Shown here: positions 39,765-48,597 of the stretch, one piece after another
How the letters are laid out: every line of letters begins with the position of its first letter
How positions within the stretch are numbered: position 1 is the stretch's first letter
Source of the DNA: Candidatus Saccharimonadota bacterium
GTDB taxonomy: Bacteria > Patescibacteriota > Saccharimonadia > Saccharimonadales > UBA4665
DNA: 64,000 nt
Reading direction: 5' to 3'
Assembly (NCBI GenBank): GCA_024635495.1
Contig: JAGXIT010000005.1
Span: 62,001-126,000, forward strand
The notes under the pieces: model-generated
Database searches by the model: none
Told to the model about the DNA's origin: nothing
Seen by the model: only the letters and a program-made list of their open reading frames with translations
Translations under genes and position numbers: made by a program

Positions 39765-40940
39765 ATGAAAAAATTAATGGTAGTCACCATCGCCCTCGTG
39801 GCGAGTGGTGCTATGTTTTTTGGGTTTACAAAATTAACCACCGCTCAGAGCTTCCACACTGGGCAAAACGTGAGTATTAGCGATAAGAAACCTGTCGAGA
39901 GCACAGTATTTGCCGCTGGCACAACCGTCTCTATAAACACAGAAGTGTTTGGTGATGTCTTTTGCGCTGGCCAAAACGTGTCTATTACTGCACCAGTGCA
40001 CGGTGACGTCATTTGTGCGGGTCAAACAGTGACCATTAGTGGGCAAGTATCTGGCGATGTACGACTTCTCGGACAAACAGTCACCATTAGCGCACCCGTC
40101 ACAGGCAATGCGACTATCGGAGGCCAATCATTCATACTTGATGAGTCGGGTAGCATCGACGGAGATGCCTCTATCGGTACAAGTACGGCGACGCTCAATG
40201 GCGCTATAGGACGTGATCTACTCGTAGGCTCTGAGGATATTTCGCTAAACGGTACTGTGGGTCGCAACGTGACCGCGACGGTCAGTACTATGGACCTTGG
40301 TTCAGCTGCTAAAGTGAGTGGAGATGTCACCTACACCAGCTCACAAAATCTGAGCAAAAATTCTAGTGCTATAGTAGCGGGCACGATTACCCAGCACGAA
40401 CCAACTGTTTCCGAGCAAAAAGGCAAAGCCGTCCTATTCGGCATACAACTTGCTTGGTTTGCTTATGCTCTCATTACCTTCATATTTACCGGTTTTGTGC
40501 TTGCACTCCTATTCCCTCGACTATTCAAAAATGTCAGCGATAACGCTATGCCAAAGCCATGGAGTGCAATGTTGGTTGGTTTTGTAGCACACCTGGCCGT
40601 ACCAGTCGTACTATTCATTGTCTTCGCATCCATCATTGGCGTACCACTTGCTCTACTCATATGTGGGGCTTGGCTTCTCCTCACTGCAGTGAGCGGACTA
40701 TTCGCTGCGTTCTATCTTGGCCGTCTGGTCCTAAGTGACAGTAGACAGAAGAATGCACTTGTCGTGATGCTCGTCGGTACGACACTTTTGGCGTTCGCCC
40801 AGCTCATCCCGGTATTCGGTATTTTAGTCCTCATGGTAAGTGTATGGATAGGTACAGGCATGCTTCTCATGGCAATCACAAAGCATACTCCAAACCCTAC
40901 CTACGCACTCGGTGAGACTGGAAAAACGAAGAAAAAATAA
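39765..40940 (+). CDS. Membrane protein with bactofilin-like beta-helix ectodomain
   Basis: Repeats VHGDVICAGQTVTISGQVSGDVRLLGQTVTISAPVTGNATIGGQ, then TM helices. Confidence 0.75.
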   Translation: MKKLMVVTIALVASGAMFFGFTKLTTAQSFHTGQNVSISDKKPVESTVFAAGTTVSINTEVFGDVFCAGQNVSITAPVHGDVICAGQTVTISGQVSGDVRLLGQTVTISAPVTGNATIGGQSFILDESGSIDGDASIGTSTATLNGAIGRDLLVGSEDISLNGTVGRNVTATVSTMDLGSAAKVSGDVTYTSSQNLSKNSSAIVAGTITQHEPTVSEQKGKAVLFGIQLAWFAYALITFIFTGFVLALLFPRLFKNVSDNAMPKPWSAMLVGFVAHLAVPVVLFIVFASIIGVPLALLICGAWLLLTAVSGLFAAFYLGRLVLSDSRQKNALVVMLVGTTLLAFAQLIPVFGILVLMVSVWIGTGMLLMAITKHTPNPTYALGETGKTKKK

Positions 40941-40942
40941 CG

Positions 40943-41530
40943 CTAGTGTTTCATAAATTTTGGTAGTACTGCGTACCCAGCGATTGCGACTAAGGCAATT
41001 GCGTAGCCAACCAAAGTGATGACAGCTAGGCGATTGATGCGAGATTCTGCCTGCACCAACGATTGGCCGCCCAGCACGTAGTAGTCTTTCGCAGCAACCG
41101 TCACACTGGCGATACGAACACCCGCTTTTGGTTCCCATGTCACTGCATTGTCATTACCCTTGGAACTATGCTCAAGGACACCCTTCGGCACAACTGCAAG
41201 TTTCTGGTCAATGTAACCAGAGCCTCCGACGGCTTTACCCTGCTTGTCATACACAATGACAAATGGCACCGGGTTATTGGCGAGGTCTGTCGCGCCCATA
41301 TTGATACTATTCAGGCCTAAGTCGGCATCAAGTTGCTTGGCTACCTGCGTCGCTAATAGTGCCGGTGTGTCATTTGCTTGCATTCGGTTGAGTTGTTGGA
41401 TAAGTCCGAACATGGTCGCGAATGCAATCGTAAGCACCGTGGCGAAAAACAGATAGTGACGATATGTAAACAGCCAAGCAGACGCTGGCGATTTTGAGGA
41501 TTTTAGTAAATTGCTAAACTTTTTTGGCAT
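40943..41530 (-). CDS. Hypothetical membrane-anchored protein
   Basis: Two TM segments flanking ~130-aa extracellular domain. Confidence 0.6.
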   Translation of the reverse strand: MPKKFSNLLKSSKSPASAWLFTYRHYLFFATVLTIAFATMFGLIQQLNRMQANDTPALLATQVAKQLDADLGLNSINMGATDLANNPVPFVIVYDKQGKAVGGSGYIDQKLAVVPKGVLEHSSKGNDNAVTWEPKAGVRIASVTVAAKDYYVLGGQSLVQAESRINRLAVITLVGYAIALVAIAGYAVLPKFMKH

Positions 41531-41532
41531 AG

Positions 41533-43269
41533 TTAGACTCCGCTTGAGGTTTGGTTTGCTTGTGCTGTCACTAGATCTGCGCCGACGATAACAATGAATT
41601 CTGCCGATGGATAGTTTGCAGACGCTATGTCATCCTTCACGACTGTCGCGCCGTATTTCGACTTAAGATAAGCCAGGGTATTTGGCTTTTTGCCGTCCGA
41701 ATTATCAACAATCGTTGTGTTCGTCTGATTGGCAGAGGCATCATAGTGACCGAGCACTGTCAGGCCTGCATCGTAGAGCACCTCACTTTGGTCTGCCGCT
41801 AAACCAACTGTTTCGGTTGCATTGAGCACAACTACGCTTGCTTTCTCTTTTTGGACTGGTGTCGCCGTAAAAATGAAATTAATTTGGTCTTGTATATCAC
41901 TAAAATTACCGACCCCTGCGGCGGGCACCTGGACTGATTGACCGTTTATCGTATCTCCGACAAGCATATAGGTACTCTCACCCTTGAGGTCTCGAATATT
42001 GTAGGAGTCTACCTTGTTATTATCAATCTTTTTGCCGTAGTAATAGAGTGTCTGCATTTCACTCAACTGTAAGTTTGTCCGGACATTTTTGCCGATAGCA
42101 TCGACAAGCTTCGTGACCTTGAACGGGTTTGCAATAACTGATGTGGATGAGGCTTTGTCTTTAATAGCAAGCAGCATGATGCGCTGGTACTTCGTGCGTG
42201 TGTAGTCAGCGTCTGGGTAACCGTAAGACCCATAGGCATCTCCACGAGCACGCGCCAAATTCAATGCCTGTTTACCATTAAGTTTTACTGACCCGTTTGG
42301 ATAATCTACCAGCGCACAACATGACGAGGTGGTGTAATCGAGACTCGGGTCGTATAGCCCTCTTTCGTCGCTACTATCGATGTTTATTGTGATACCACCA
42401 ACTGCATTGACAAGGTCTCGGAAGGCAGAATAATTCACGAGTGCTTGATAGTGTATGTTGAGTCCGGTGACATCCTCGACCACTGTCTGGAGTTTGTCCA
42501 TGCCACCATTTGGATAGGCTGCATTTATCTTGCCGTATCCATACTCTGGAATATTTACGTATAAATCTCGTGGGATACTGAGCATGAGCGCCGTATTGTC
42601 CTTGGTGTTTACACTCAGAACCATAATGGAATCGGTCAGCTCAGCACCCCCATGACCAATATCATCGGATGAGTTGCCCGCGACAAGGATATTAACCCGA
42701 CCATTATCGTTCTTAAGATCTGTAGGTGTGAATATGCCGAACAGACTAAGTGGGTTATTATTGCCCGTCAGTTTTCGTATATCGTCCCAAAACATTGCGC
42801 CAATCGTTATCACGGCAATCATAAAAATAATACCAATCCACTTTAAGACGCGTTTGGTGCGGCTGCGCTTCTTGCCTGGATGTTTTCGAGCATATTTGGC
42901 TTCTTTGCGCTCTTTGCGCAGCTTGCGTCGGCTTTTTTTGACTGGCATTTCTTGCGGCTTATCAGGTATCTCACCGTCTACCGTCGTCCGACGACCGGTT
43001 GGTTGTGTAACCATATCTTCTTCTGCCACGGCATATTGTGATGGATGGTTCTGAAGCATCTCAGTGGTCTTTGGGTTTGCCATATCCGGCAAGCCTACGG
43101 TGCGGCCCTGAGTCGGGGCTGAGGAGATTATCTTTTTTGCTTGAGGTTGGGCATGAGAAGTTTGTGGCGTACGAAAAGCAGGCCGTCTAGGTTGCTGACC
43201 CTGTCCGGTAAAAAATCCGTCGATATTGGATGCGCGACGGGGCTGGAAGCTATCCTTTTTTTCTGGCAT
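41533..43269 (-). CDS. LytR-CpsA-Psr (LCP) family protein
   Basis: TDSIMVLSVNTKDNTALMLSIPRDLYVNIP...LNLARARGDAYGSYGYPDADYTRTKYQR; LytR_C-like tail. Confidence 0.93.
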   Translation of the reverse strand: MPEKKDSFQPRRASNIDGFFTGQGQQPRRPAFRTPQTSHAQPQAKKIISSAPTQGRTVGLPDMANPKTTEMLQNHPSQYAVAEEDMVTQPTGRRTTVDGEIPDKPQEMPVKKSRRKLRKERKEAKYARKHPGKKRSRTKRVLKWIGIIFMIAVITIGAMFWDDIRKLTGNNNPLSLFGIFTPTDLKNDNGRVNILVAGNSSDDIGHGGAELTDSIMVLSVNTKDNTALMLSIPRDLYVNIPEYGYGKINAAYPNGGMDKLQTVVEDVTGLNIHYQALVNYSAFRDLVNAVGGITINIDSSDERGLYDPSLDYTTSSCCALVDYPNGSVKLNGKQALNLARARGDAYGSYGYPDADYTRTKYQRIMLLAIKDKASSTSVIANPFKVTKLVDAIGKNVRTNLQLSEMQTLYYYGKKIDNNKVDSYNIRDLKGESTYMLVGDTINGQSVQVPAAGVGNFSDIQDQINFIFTATPVQKEKASVVVLNATETVGLAADQSEVLYDAGLTVLGHYDASANQTNTTIVDNSDGKKPNTLAYLKSKYGATVVKDDIASANYPSAEFIVIVGADLVTAQANQTSSGV

Positions 43270-43313
43270 TACTTCTGGATATTGTACCCGAAAATCCCAG
43301 ATTACTGAAGTTT

Positions 43314-43380
43314 TTACATAAGCAAAAGCGCTACTCCTGCCAATTCAGTTGTAGCGCTTTTGTGCCAGAGGCTTATGTAA
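43314..43380. terminator. Compound inverted repeat/terminator
   Basis: TTACATAAGC AAAAGCGCTAC ... GTAGCGCTTTT ... GCTTATGTAA. Confidence 0.75.
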
Positions 43381-43476
43381 CTATAGTTGCATAATGTCCT
43401 CATCTATTGCGAGCATGGCATCATCTGTACATGGTACAAATTCGTATGCCAGACCGCTATTGATGGCAAACATCAT
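43381..43476 (-). CDS. Putative 31-aa peptide with structured 5' leader
   Basis: MMFAINSGLAYEFVPCTDDAMLAIDEDIMQL*; SD GAAAGGTGG upstream. Confidence 0.45.
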   Translation of the reverse strand: MMFAINSGLAYEFVPCTDDAMLAIDEDIMQL

Positions 43477-43528
43477 CTGATATGCCACCTTTCTTTTTGT
43501 TTTATGTGTTTGTTTGGTTGGTGTTTTT

Positions 43529-43594
43529 GGCCGCACAATAGAGAGGTTGCGTTGCTCGCACTTGCAACCTTTTTCTCTATTTGTGTTTGTGGCC
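43529..43594 (-). ncRNA. Long hairpin in the 5' leader of the 31-aa ORF transcript
   Basis: GGCC..CACAAaTAGAGAaaaaGGTTGC / GCAACCTCTCTATTGTGcGGCC. Confidence 0.55.
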
Positions 43595-43763
43595 GTTTTT
43601 GTTTTTAGGGAGCGTCGATGTAACCGAGAGGCGCCCTCAAAACTAATACTAGTATAGCAAAAAGCTTACGTTTTGTCAATATTTATTGTATGGCTACATA
43701 TTGTGCACGTGTTCGTGGTGATTTGCATCAACTGAGGGCATAGCCAAAAACACTAAACCAGCG

Positions 43764-43820
43764 CTAAACCTTTGGCTTTTTTGGTTTTTTAACTTCTTTT
43801 CTACCTTTATCTTTTGACAT
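43764..43820 (-). CDS. Putative 18-aa basic peptide MSKDKGRKEVKKPKKPKV
   Basis: Canonical SD TAGGAGG 5-6 nt upstream of ATG. Confidence 0.5.
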   Translation of the reverse strand: MSKDKGRKEVKKPKKPKV

Positions 43821-43874
43821 ATGTGCCTCCTAGATCAGTATACAGCGAGCTGTAATTTTCATAATAATCAACTT

Positions 43875-43950
43875 TGGTGGGGGCGGTAGGACTTGAACCT
43901 ACGACCAATCAGTTATGAGCCGACTGCTCTAACCACTGAGCTACGCCCCC
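43875..43950 (-). tRNA. tRNA with CAT anticodon (Met or Ile2), CCA encoded
   Basis: GGGGGCG...CGCCCCC-A-CCA, loop CTCATAA, GGTTCAAGTCC. Confidence 0.93.
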
Positions 43951-44131
43951 TCGTCGCAATACGGCAACGGTTTCCGCTGCGACAATAAACTTTGTCGAGC
44001 TTCAACCTCAGCCGATTGTTTCTCTCAAAATTCCATTCAGTCGTCCGCCTGCCGGCGGACCCCTTGGATTGGAATTTTGGTTAACCGACGGGTGTGATTA
44101 TAGCAGATGACAGGGGTGATATACTAGTGGT

Positions 44132-44602
44132 GTGAATCTGAATACTAAAATTGCCGAAACCTGGCATAGATACGAAATAATCCTGCGCGATTACATTTTG
44201 AGTTTGCGCGATGTACGCAATGTAGGCATGCTTGTATTCGTCATGATAATACTACTTGTGAGCTGGAGCGGCATCAAATCTATCCAGACGAATTTCCAAC
44301 TTGAACAGGAGGTGCAGAAGCTCGCGCGACGCAATGAGGTGCTCAAGCTCCAAACTAGCAACCAAGCTCTTCAGAACGATTATTACACAACGTCTCAGTA
44401 CCTAGAGATAACCGCACGACAGAATCTGGGCCTGGCCGCTTCAGGCGAGACAGAATTACTCGTCCCCAAGGATATCGCACTGTCTCACGCCCTCCCCTTG
44501 CCGGGTGAAGCTGAGGCCAATGCTGCCAAAAGTAAACCCATGTGGCAAGCAAATTTTGAGTCGTGGATGAACTTTTTCTTCCATCGCCCGCAAAGCAGCT
44601 AG
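44132..44602 (+). CDS. FtsL/DivIC-like septum formation protein (GTG start)
   Basis: Single TM then coiled coil LEQEVQKLARRNEVLKLQTSNQAL. Confidence 0.75.
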   Translation: MNLNTKIAETWHRYEIILRDYILSLRDVRNVGMLVFVMIILLVSWSGIKSIQTNFQLEQEVQKLARRNEVLKLQTSNQALQNDYYTTSQYLEITARQNLGLAASGETELLVPKDIALSHALPLPGEAEANAAKSKPMWQANFESWMNFFFHRPQSS

Positions 44603-44648
44603 TAATTGACAAGTCTTGATACCTCTGTTAGACTACTGTTTGCTCATG

Positions 44649-44724
44649 AAGGGAAAAGAGCAGCCTGAGTAAAGACCACAATTTTTGCCCAGCGCGATGA
44701 GAATATCTCATATGCACCCTATGC
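44649..44724 (+). ncRNA. Structured tRNA-fMet leader sharing motif A/B with 39319 leader
   Basis: AAGGGAAAAGAGCAGCCTGAGT ... CAGCGCGATGAGAATATCTCAT. Confidence 0.5.
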
Positions 44725-44799
44725 CGCGGGATGGAGCAGCGGCAGCTCGCATGGCTCATAACCATGAGGTCCCAGGTTCGAGTCCTGGTCCCGCAACCA
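44725..44799 (+). tRNA. Initiator tRNA-fMet(CAT), CCA encoded
   Basis: C1-A72 mismatch (CGCGGGA/TCCCGCA), loop CTCATAA. Confidence 0.93.
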
Positions 44800-44863
44800 A
44801 AATAATGCACTCACCGAAAGGTGGGTGTTTTATTTTTGTTTTGAGGCTAGATTTGAGCCAAAA

Positions 44864-44935
44864 AGGTTCGGCGTATGTGAGTGAGGCGAACGGAGAAGCC
44901 CAGCTCTGCTGGGCGCTGTCCTGGTCCCGCAACCA
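44864..44935 (+). repeat. Degenerate 3'-end copy of tRNA-fMet with 47-nt insertion in T loop
   Basis: AGGTTCG - 47 nt - GTCCTGGTCCCGCAACCA (18/18 to tRNA). Confidence 0.85.
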
Positions 44936-44988
44936 AGAAAAAGACCCCACCGAAAGGTGAGGTTTTTTTCTTGGTTATAAGATTTAGG

Positions 44989-45540
44989 CTAATTAATCGC
45001 TCTTCCCTCTCCCAGTTTGCATAGAAGATCTTTGAGGGCTTTTGTATCTATATTGTTTATGTCTACGTCTTCTTTGATAGCTAACACCGCTCCCTGGACA
45101 AGTTTCTGTATATTCTCCACATCTTTACGAAGCAAATAGGTAATTGTTTGCGTATTGTTTATGAAGTGATCAGAAGTTATTGTCAGAGAGCCAAATAGTG
45201 GACCCATAGTAGCTTGTATGTTTCTTACATCCTCAAGTGGCACGCTAACCGTGTCGGAGGCGCTGAAAAATTTTCTAAAAATAATGGTGAGTTTGTGCCG
45301 GTCAATAATTATCTGGTCAGGAAACAGCATAAAAGGAAACACCGAACTTGCATCAGCCAGTACTTGTGAAGATTCTTTTATGGCAATCTTGAGTTTTTGC
45401 TCTTCACTTGGATTTTTTCTTGTAGAATTACTCAAGGTTTGTTTACTTTTATCCTTTGCTTTAAGCCTATACGTAAGGTTTGTCCAGTACAGTGCGAAGT
45501 TGCCTAATAAACGACTCTGAACCCGTTTAGTGTTCTTCAT
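44989..45540 (-). CDS. Hypothetical protein
   Basis: 183-aa intact ORF; possible PH-like core FPDQIIIDRHKLTIIFRKFF. Confidence 0.55.
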   Translation of the reverse strand: MKNTKRVQSRLLGNFALYWTNLTYRLKAKDKSKQTLSNSTRKNPSEEQKLKIAIKESSQVLADASSVFPFMLFPDQIIIDRHKLTIIFRKFFSASDTVSVPLEDVRNIQATMGPLFGSLTITSDHFINNTQTITYLLRKDVENIQKLVQGAVLAIKEDVDINNIDTKALKDLLCKLGEGRAIN

Positions 45541-45737
45541 GATTTAACCTCTTCCAAAGAATCGTATAATTTACAGCTCTGTGTTCTCTAGTATACACGG
45601 TTAAGGTGTTCGAAGAAGTTCTGTTTAGTATGCTTTGAAGTATTTCTGGCCCGAGGATGCTCACAAGCTAATCAGCGGAAGTTGCAGTGTATCGTCAATA
45701 CGCCATCCCTCGTTACAGTTAGACGAGTCTAGCTACA

Positions 45738-46073
45738 CTACACTGCGCGGCGCTTTAGTTTGCGGCGTTCGCGTTCAGTCAAGCCGCCCCATATACCGAA
45801 CCGCTCGTCGTGCTTTAGAGCGTAGTCCAGACACTCCGCACGCACATCACAAGAAGTACAAACCTTTTTAGCTTCTCGAGATGAACCACCCTTCTCGGGG
45901 AAAAACGCTTCTGGGTCGGTTTGTTTACATAGAGCACGATCCTGCCACTCCAGTGAATCATTATCGTCGAATATACTAACATTCATGCTCTCGCTCAATG
46001 ATATGAAACCTAACTCGTATAGCCGCTTAGGCGATAGACGTCTAGCATTTTGTATATTTGACTCTGGTGACAT
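45738..46073 (-). CDS. WhiB-like [4Fe-4S] transcriptional regulator
   Basis: ALCKQTDPEAFFPEKGGSSREAKKVCTSCDVRAECLDYAL...GIWGGLTERERRKLKRR. Confidence 0.92.
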   Translation of the reverse strand: MSPESNIQNARRLSPKRLYELGFISLSESMNVSIFDDNDSLEWQDRALCKQTDPEAFFPEKGGSSREAKKVCTSCDVRAECLDYALKHDERFGIWGGLTERERRKLKRRAV

Positions 46074-46144
46074 TTGCTCTACTCCCTTAAGTTTTGAGCA
46101 TATCAGCTTCGACCCAGATAGGATACTGTAAAATCTTCAACAAC

Positions 46145-47125
46145 TTATAGCGCTGCAAGCAGCTCGTCTGTTGAGCTAGCGGCCATCAGGTGCTCACGAA
46201 GCTCTTTGGCGCCATCGAAGCCCTGGATATAAATCTTGCAGAATTTATTGAGCGTGTGTACTGGGCGCTCGCCGTGCTGCCATGTCTCGGCGAAAAGCTC
46301 CACGTGCTTGCGATAGAGCGCGATACGCTGCTCTTTGCTATATGTCTCCCATGGAGACTCCTCAGCGAATACAAACGGGTCGTGGAAGACGCCACGACCT
46401 ATCATGATGCCGTCGAGTTGGTGCTCCTCAGCAAGCGCGAGCCCATGCGCACGGTTTTCGACGTCACCATTACCGACAATGAGCGTCTTCACGCCAGCAG
46501 AATCGCGTTTTTCTCGGACTTGGCCGATGAGGCTCCAGTCGGCAGGGACTTTGCTCATTTGCTTGCGAGTACGACCATGTACGATAATCATATCCAGTTC
46601 AAATTGGAAGAGGAAATCAAACCATTCCAAGTCGACTTCACTGAAACCGAGGCGTGTCTTCACACTGACCGGTAGCTTTGTGCCGGCACCATCTATCGTT
46701 GCTCGTATGATTTCCTCTGCCAGTGGCCAGCTCTCGCGCCGGATAAGTGCCGAACAGGCACCATTCTTTACTTCGCCCTTAGCCGGGCAGCCCATATTGA
46801 GATCAATGCCAGCGAAGTTAACACCATCTGGCAGGCCAAGCTCACGAGCGAGCGAGCCGTCGGCGATTTGCTGGGCGACAGCACGGAAGTTTTCTGGCTT
46901 GAGCCCCCAGAGTTGGGCGACTAGCCTGCCCTCTTTTGCAGCGAAGCGAAGCTTTTTGAGAAGGTTCGGTCGACCTGGGCTCATCAGGCCATCGACATTC
47001 ACAAACTCAGTGAAATACAAATCGGGCTCGGCACACTCAGCGATTACCTGCCGAAATACGGTATCGGTCACATCGTCCATCGGCGCCAAAATAAAAAACG
47101 GCTTCTTGGGTAAATATTGCTTCAT
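46145..47125 (-). CDS. tRNA-dihydrouridine synthase
   Basis: LAPMDDVTDTVFRQ...INMGCPAKGEVKNGACSALIRR-like; MIIVHGRTRKQM. Confidence 0.93.
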   Translation of the reverse strand: MKQYLPKKPFFILAPMDDVTDTVFRQVIAECAEPDLYFTEFVNVDGLMSPGRPNLLKKLRFAAKEGRLVAQLWGLKPENFRAVAQQIADGSLARELGLPDGVNFAGIDLNMGCPAKGEVKNGACSALIRRESWPLAEEIIRATIDGAGTKLPVSVKTRLGFSEVDLEWFDFLFQFELDMIIVHGRTRKQMSKVPADWSLIGQVREKRDSAGVKTLIVGNGDVENRAHGLALAEEHQLDGIMIGRGVFHDPFVFAEESPWETYSKEQRIALYRKHVELFAETWQHGERPVHTLNKFCKIYIQGFDGAKELREHLMAASSTDELLAAL

Positions 47126-47131
47126 GAAAGG

Positions 47132-48547
47132 TTATTGTAGCTTAGCAGAACGAGGATATTTTTCCAGTGTTGGCGTTACGAGTTGCTTGTATTTACCACT
47201 GATGTCTTCAAGCCGTTCACGCCAATAGTTTTGACGGGCCTCCGACGAGGACTGCACAATCTTAATAAGATTATCGAGTTGACCAACAGGAATTGACGCA
47301 ATGGTTTTTTGGATAAATTGCTTAACATCATCCTGCATATCTGGGTTCGTAAAAGGCATGATATATGTTTTATTCCGGCCAAAGCGCGCCTGATCCGTAT
47401 GTGCACCGCTCAGTGTTCTTACTTCTTGAACAATCTGTTCTTTGCGCTGTTTGAGAGCTTCTGGAGACATCATCTTGCCAAGCTTACTTTTTGGCGTTGG
47501 TAATTCCGTCATACGGACCTCTCGGTTGACTTGATGTGTCAGCGGCGCAAATGGCACGTCTTCCTCTGTGAGTCTTCCTGACTCAAGCTTCGCTACGGTC
47601 AAATAGCCAACAAGCACACCCATTGCTGGGTGGTAATCCCCTTCCAGAACTGCCTTCTTTTGGGTGGGATTAAGCGCCTCGCCCATCTTGCTGGCAAAAT
47701 CATCCAGCCAGGCAGCCGAGTGAGCAGCATCCTCAAAATAATCAACAAATTCATATACGCGACTTGCAAAAGCACGGTCGGCATACCAACTAGCAACGGA
47801 TTCTGAATAGTGTTTTAGGTTCTTCACAAGACTTAGCGAATGATCGTGCGTTTCCATTAGATAGCTATGGGTTGTCCCTCGTAGCGAGCTGCCAGCCGCA
47901 GAAGCGCGGGATATATGGTCATTCAACGCAAGCATAGTTGTTGTCTCTTGCTTAGTCATTGGTGCTGCAGGTGCTCTTGCTACAACCTCTGCTCCCTCCG
48001 TAGCGGCATTGAGGCGATCTTGCATCGTAGTCAGGCGCGGGAGTGTCTCGCTTGTCTCTGTTTTTGGTTTGCGAGCCATGTTGACCGGCTCGTTCTTATC
48101 ACGAGCTATTATTCGACGTACATCGTCAACCGTCACATCCTCAATTGTTGGATGTTCGTAGGCTTGTTTGCGACGTTTAAATTCAAGTTTTCGTGCATAA
48201 GCTATGGCATTTTCCCAATTTCGATCCTTCACTGGGCCGAAGCCAGGCAATACATCACCCGGTCTAATATGCTCATAATTACCGTCACGCTTAAGTGATG
48301 AGTGTTTATCTTCTTGACCCTTACGACGATTCTTGGTCTTAACAGCTTCACGGGCAGCATGTATTGCTAGCTCCTCGGCCGTTACCATACCCTCTGGGAC
48401 CTCGACTTCCTCTGAATAAACACCCTCTGGGTGTAGTTCTAGGATTACCTTACCAATCGCATTCGGGTCTTGGTCATCCTGAACCGCGCTGATAAGCAAG
48501 CCCTGATTAGGGTCTGGTTCTTCTGGTTGGCGATGGTTTGGCGACAT
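47132..48547 (-). CDS. Hypothetical 471-aa protein
   Basis: Long intact ORF, no recognised family. Confidence 0.65.
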   Translation of the reverse strand: MSPNHRQPEEPDPNQGLLISAVQDDQDPNAIGKVILELHPEGVYSEEVEVPEGMVTAEELAIHAAREAVKTKNRRKGQEDKHSSLKRDGNYEHIRPGDVLPGFGPVKDRNWENAIAYARKLEFKRRKQAYEHPTIEDVTVDDVRRIIARDKNEPVNMARKPKTETSETLPRLTTMQDRLNAATEGAEVVARAPAAPMTKQETTTMLALNDHISRASAAGSSLRGTTHSYLMETHDHSLSLVKNLKHYSESVASWYADRAFASRVYEFVDYFEDAAHSAAWLDDFASKMGEALNPTQKKAVLEGDYHPAMGVLVGYLTVAKLESGRLTEEDVPFAPLTHQVNREVRMTELPTPKSKLGKMMSPEALKQRKEQIVQEVRTLSGAHTDQARFGRNKTYIMPFTNPDMQDDVKQFIQKTIASIPVGQLDNLIKIVQSSSEARQNYWRERLEDISGKYKQLVTPTLEKYPRSAKLQ

Positions 48548-48597
48548 ACTTAAACATTAGCATATTTTAGCTAAAAAAGCAATGTTCTGATACTATT

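Noticed and set aside
46335-47228. 297-aa plus-strand ORF antisense to dus
   Set aside because: Opposite a well-supported dihydrouridine synthase gene; Ser/Arg/Pro-rich shadow ORF.
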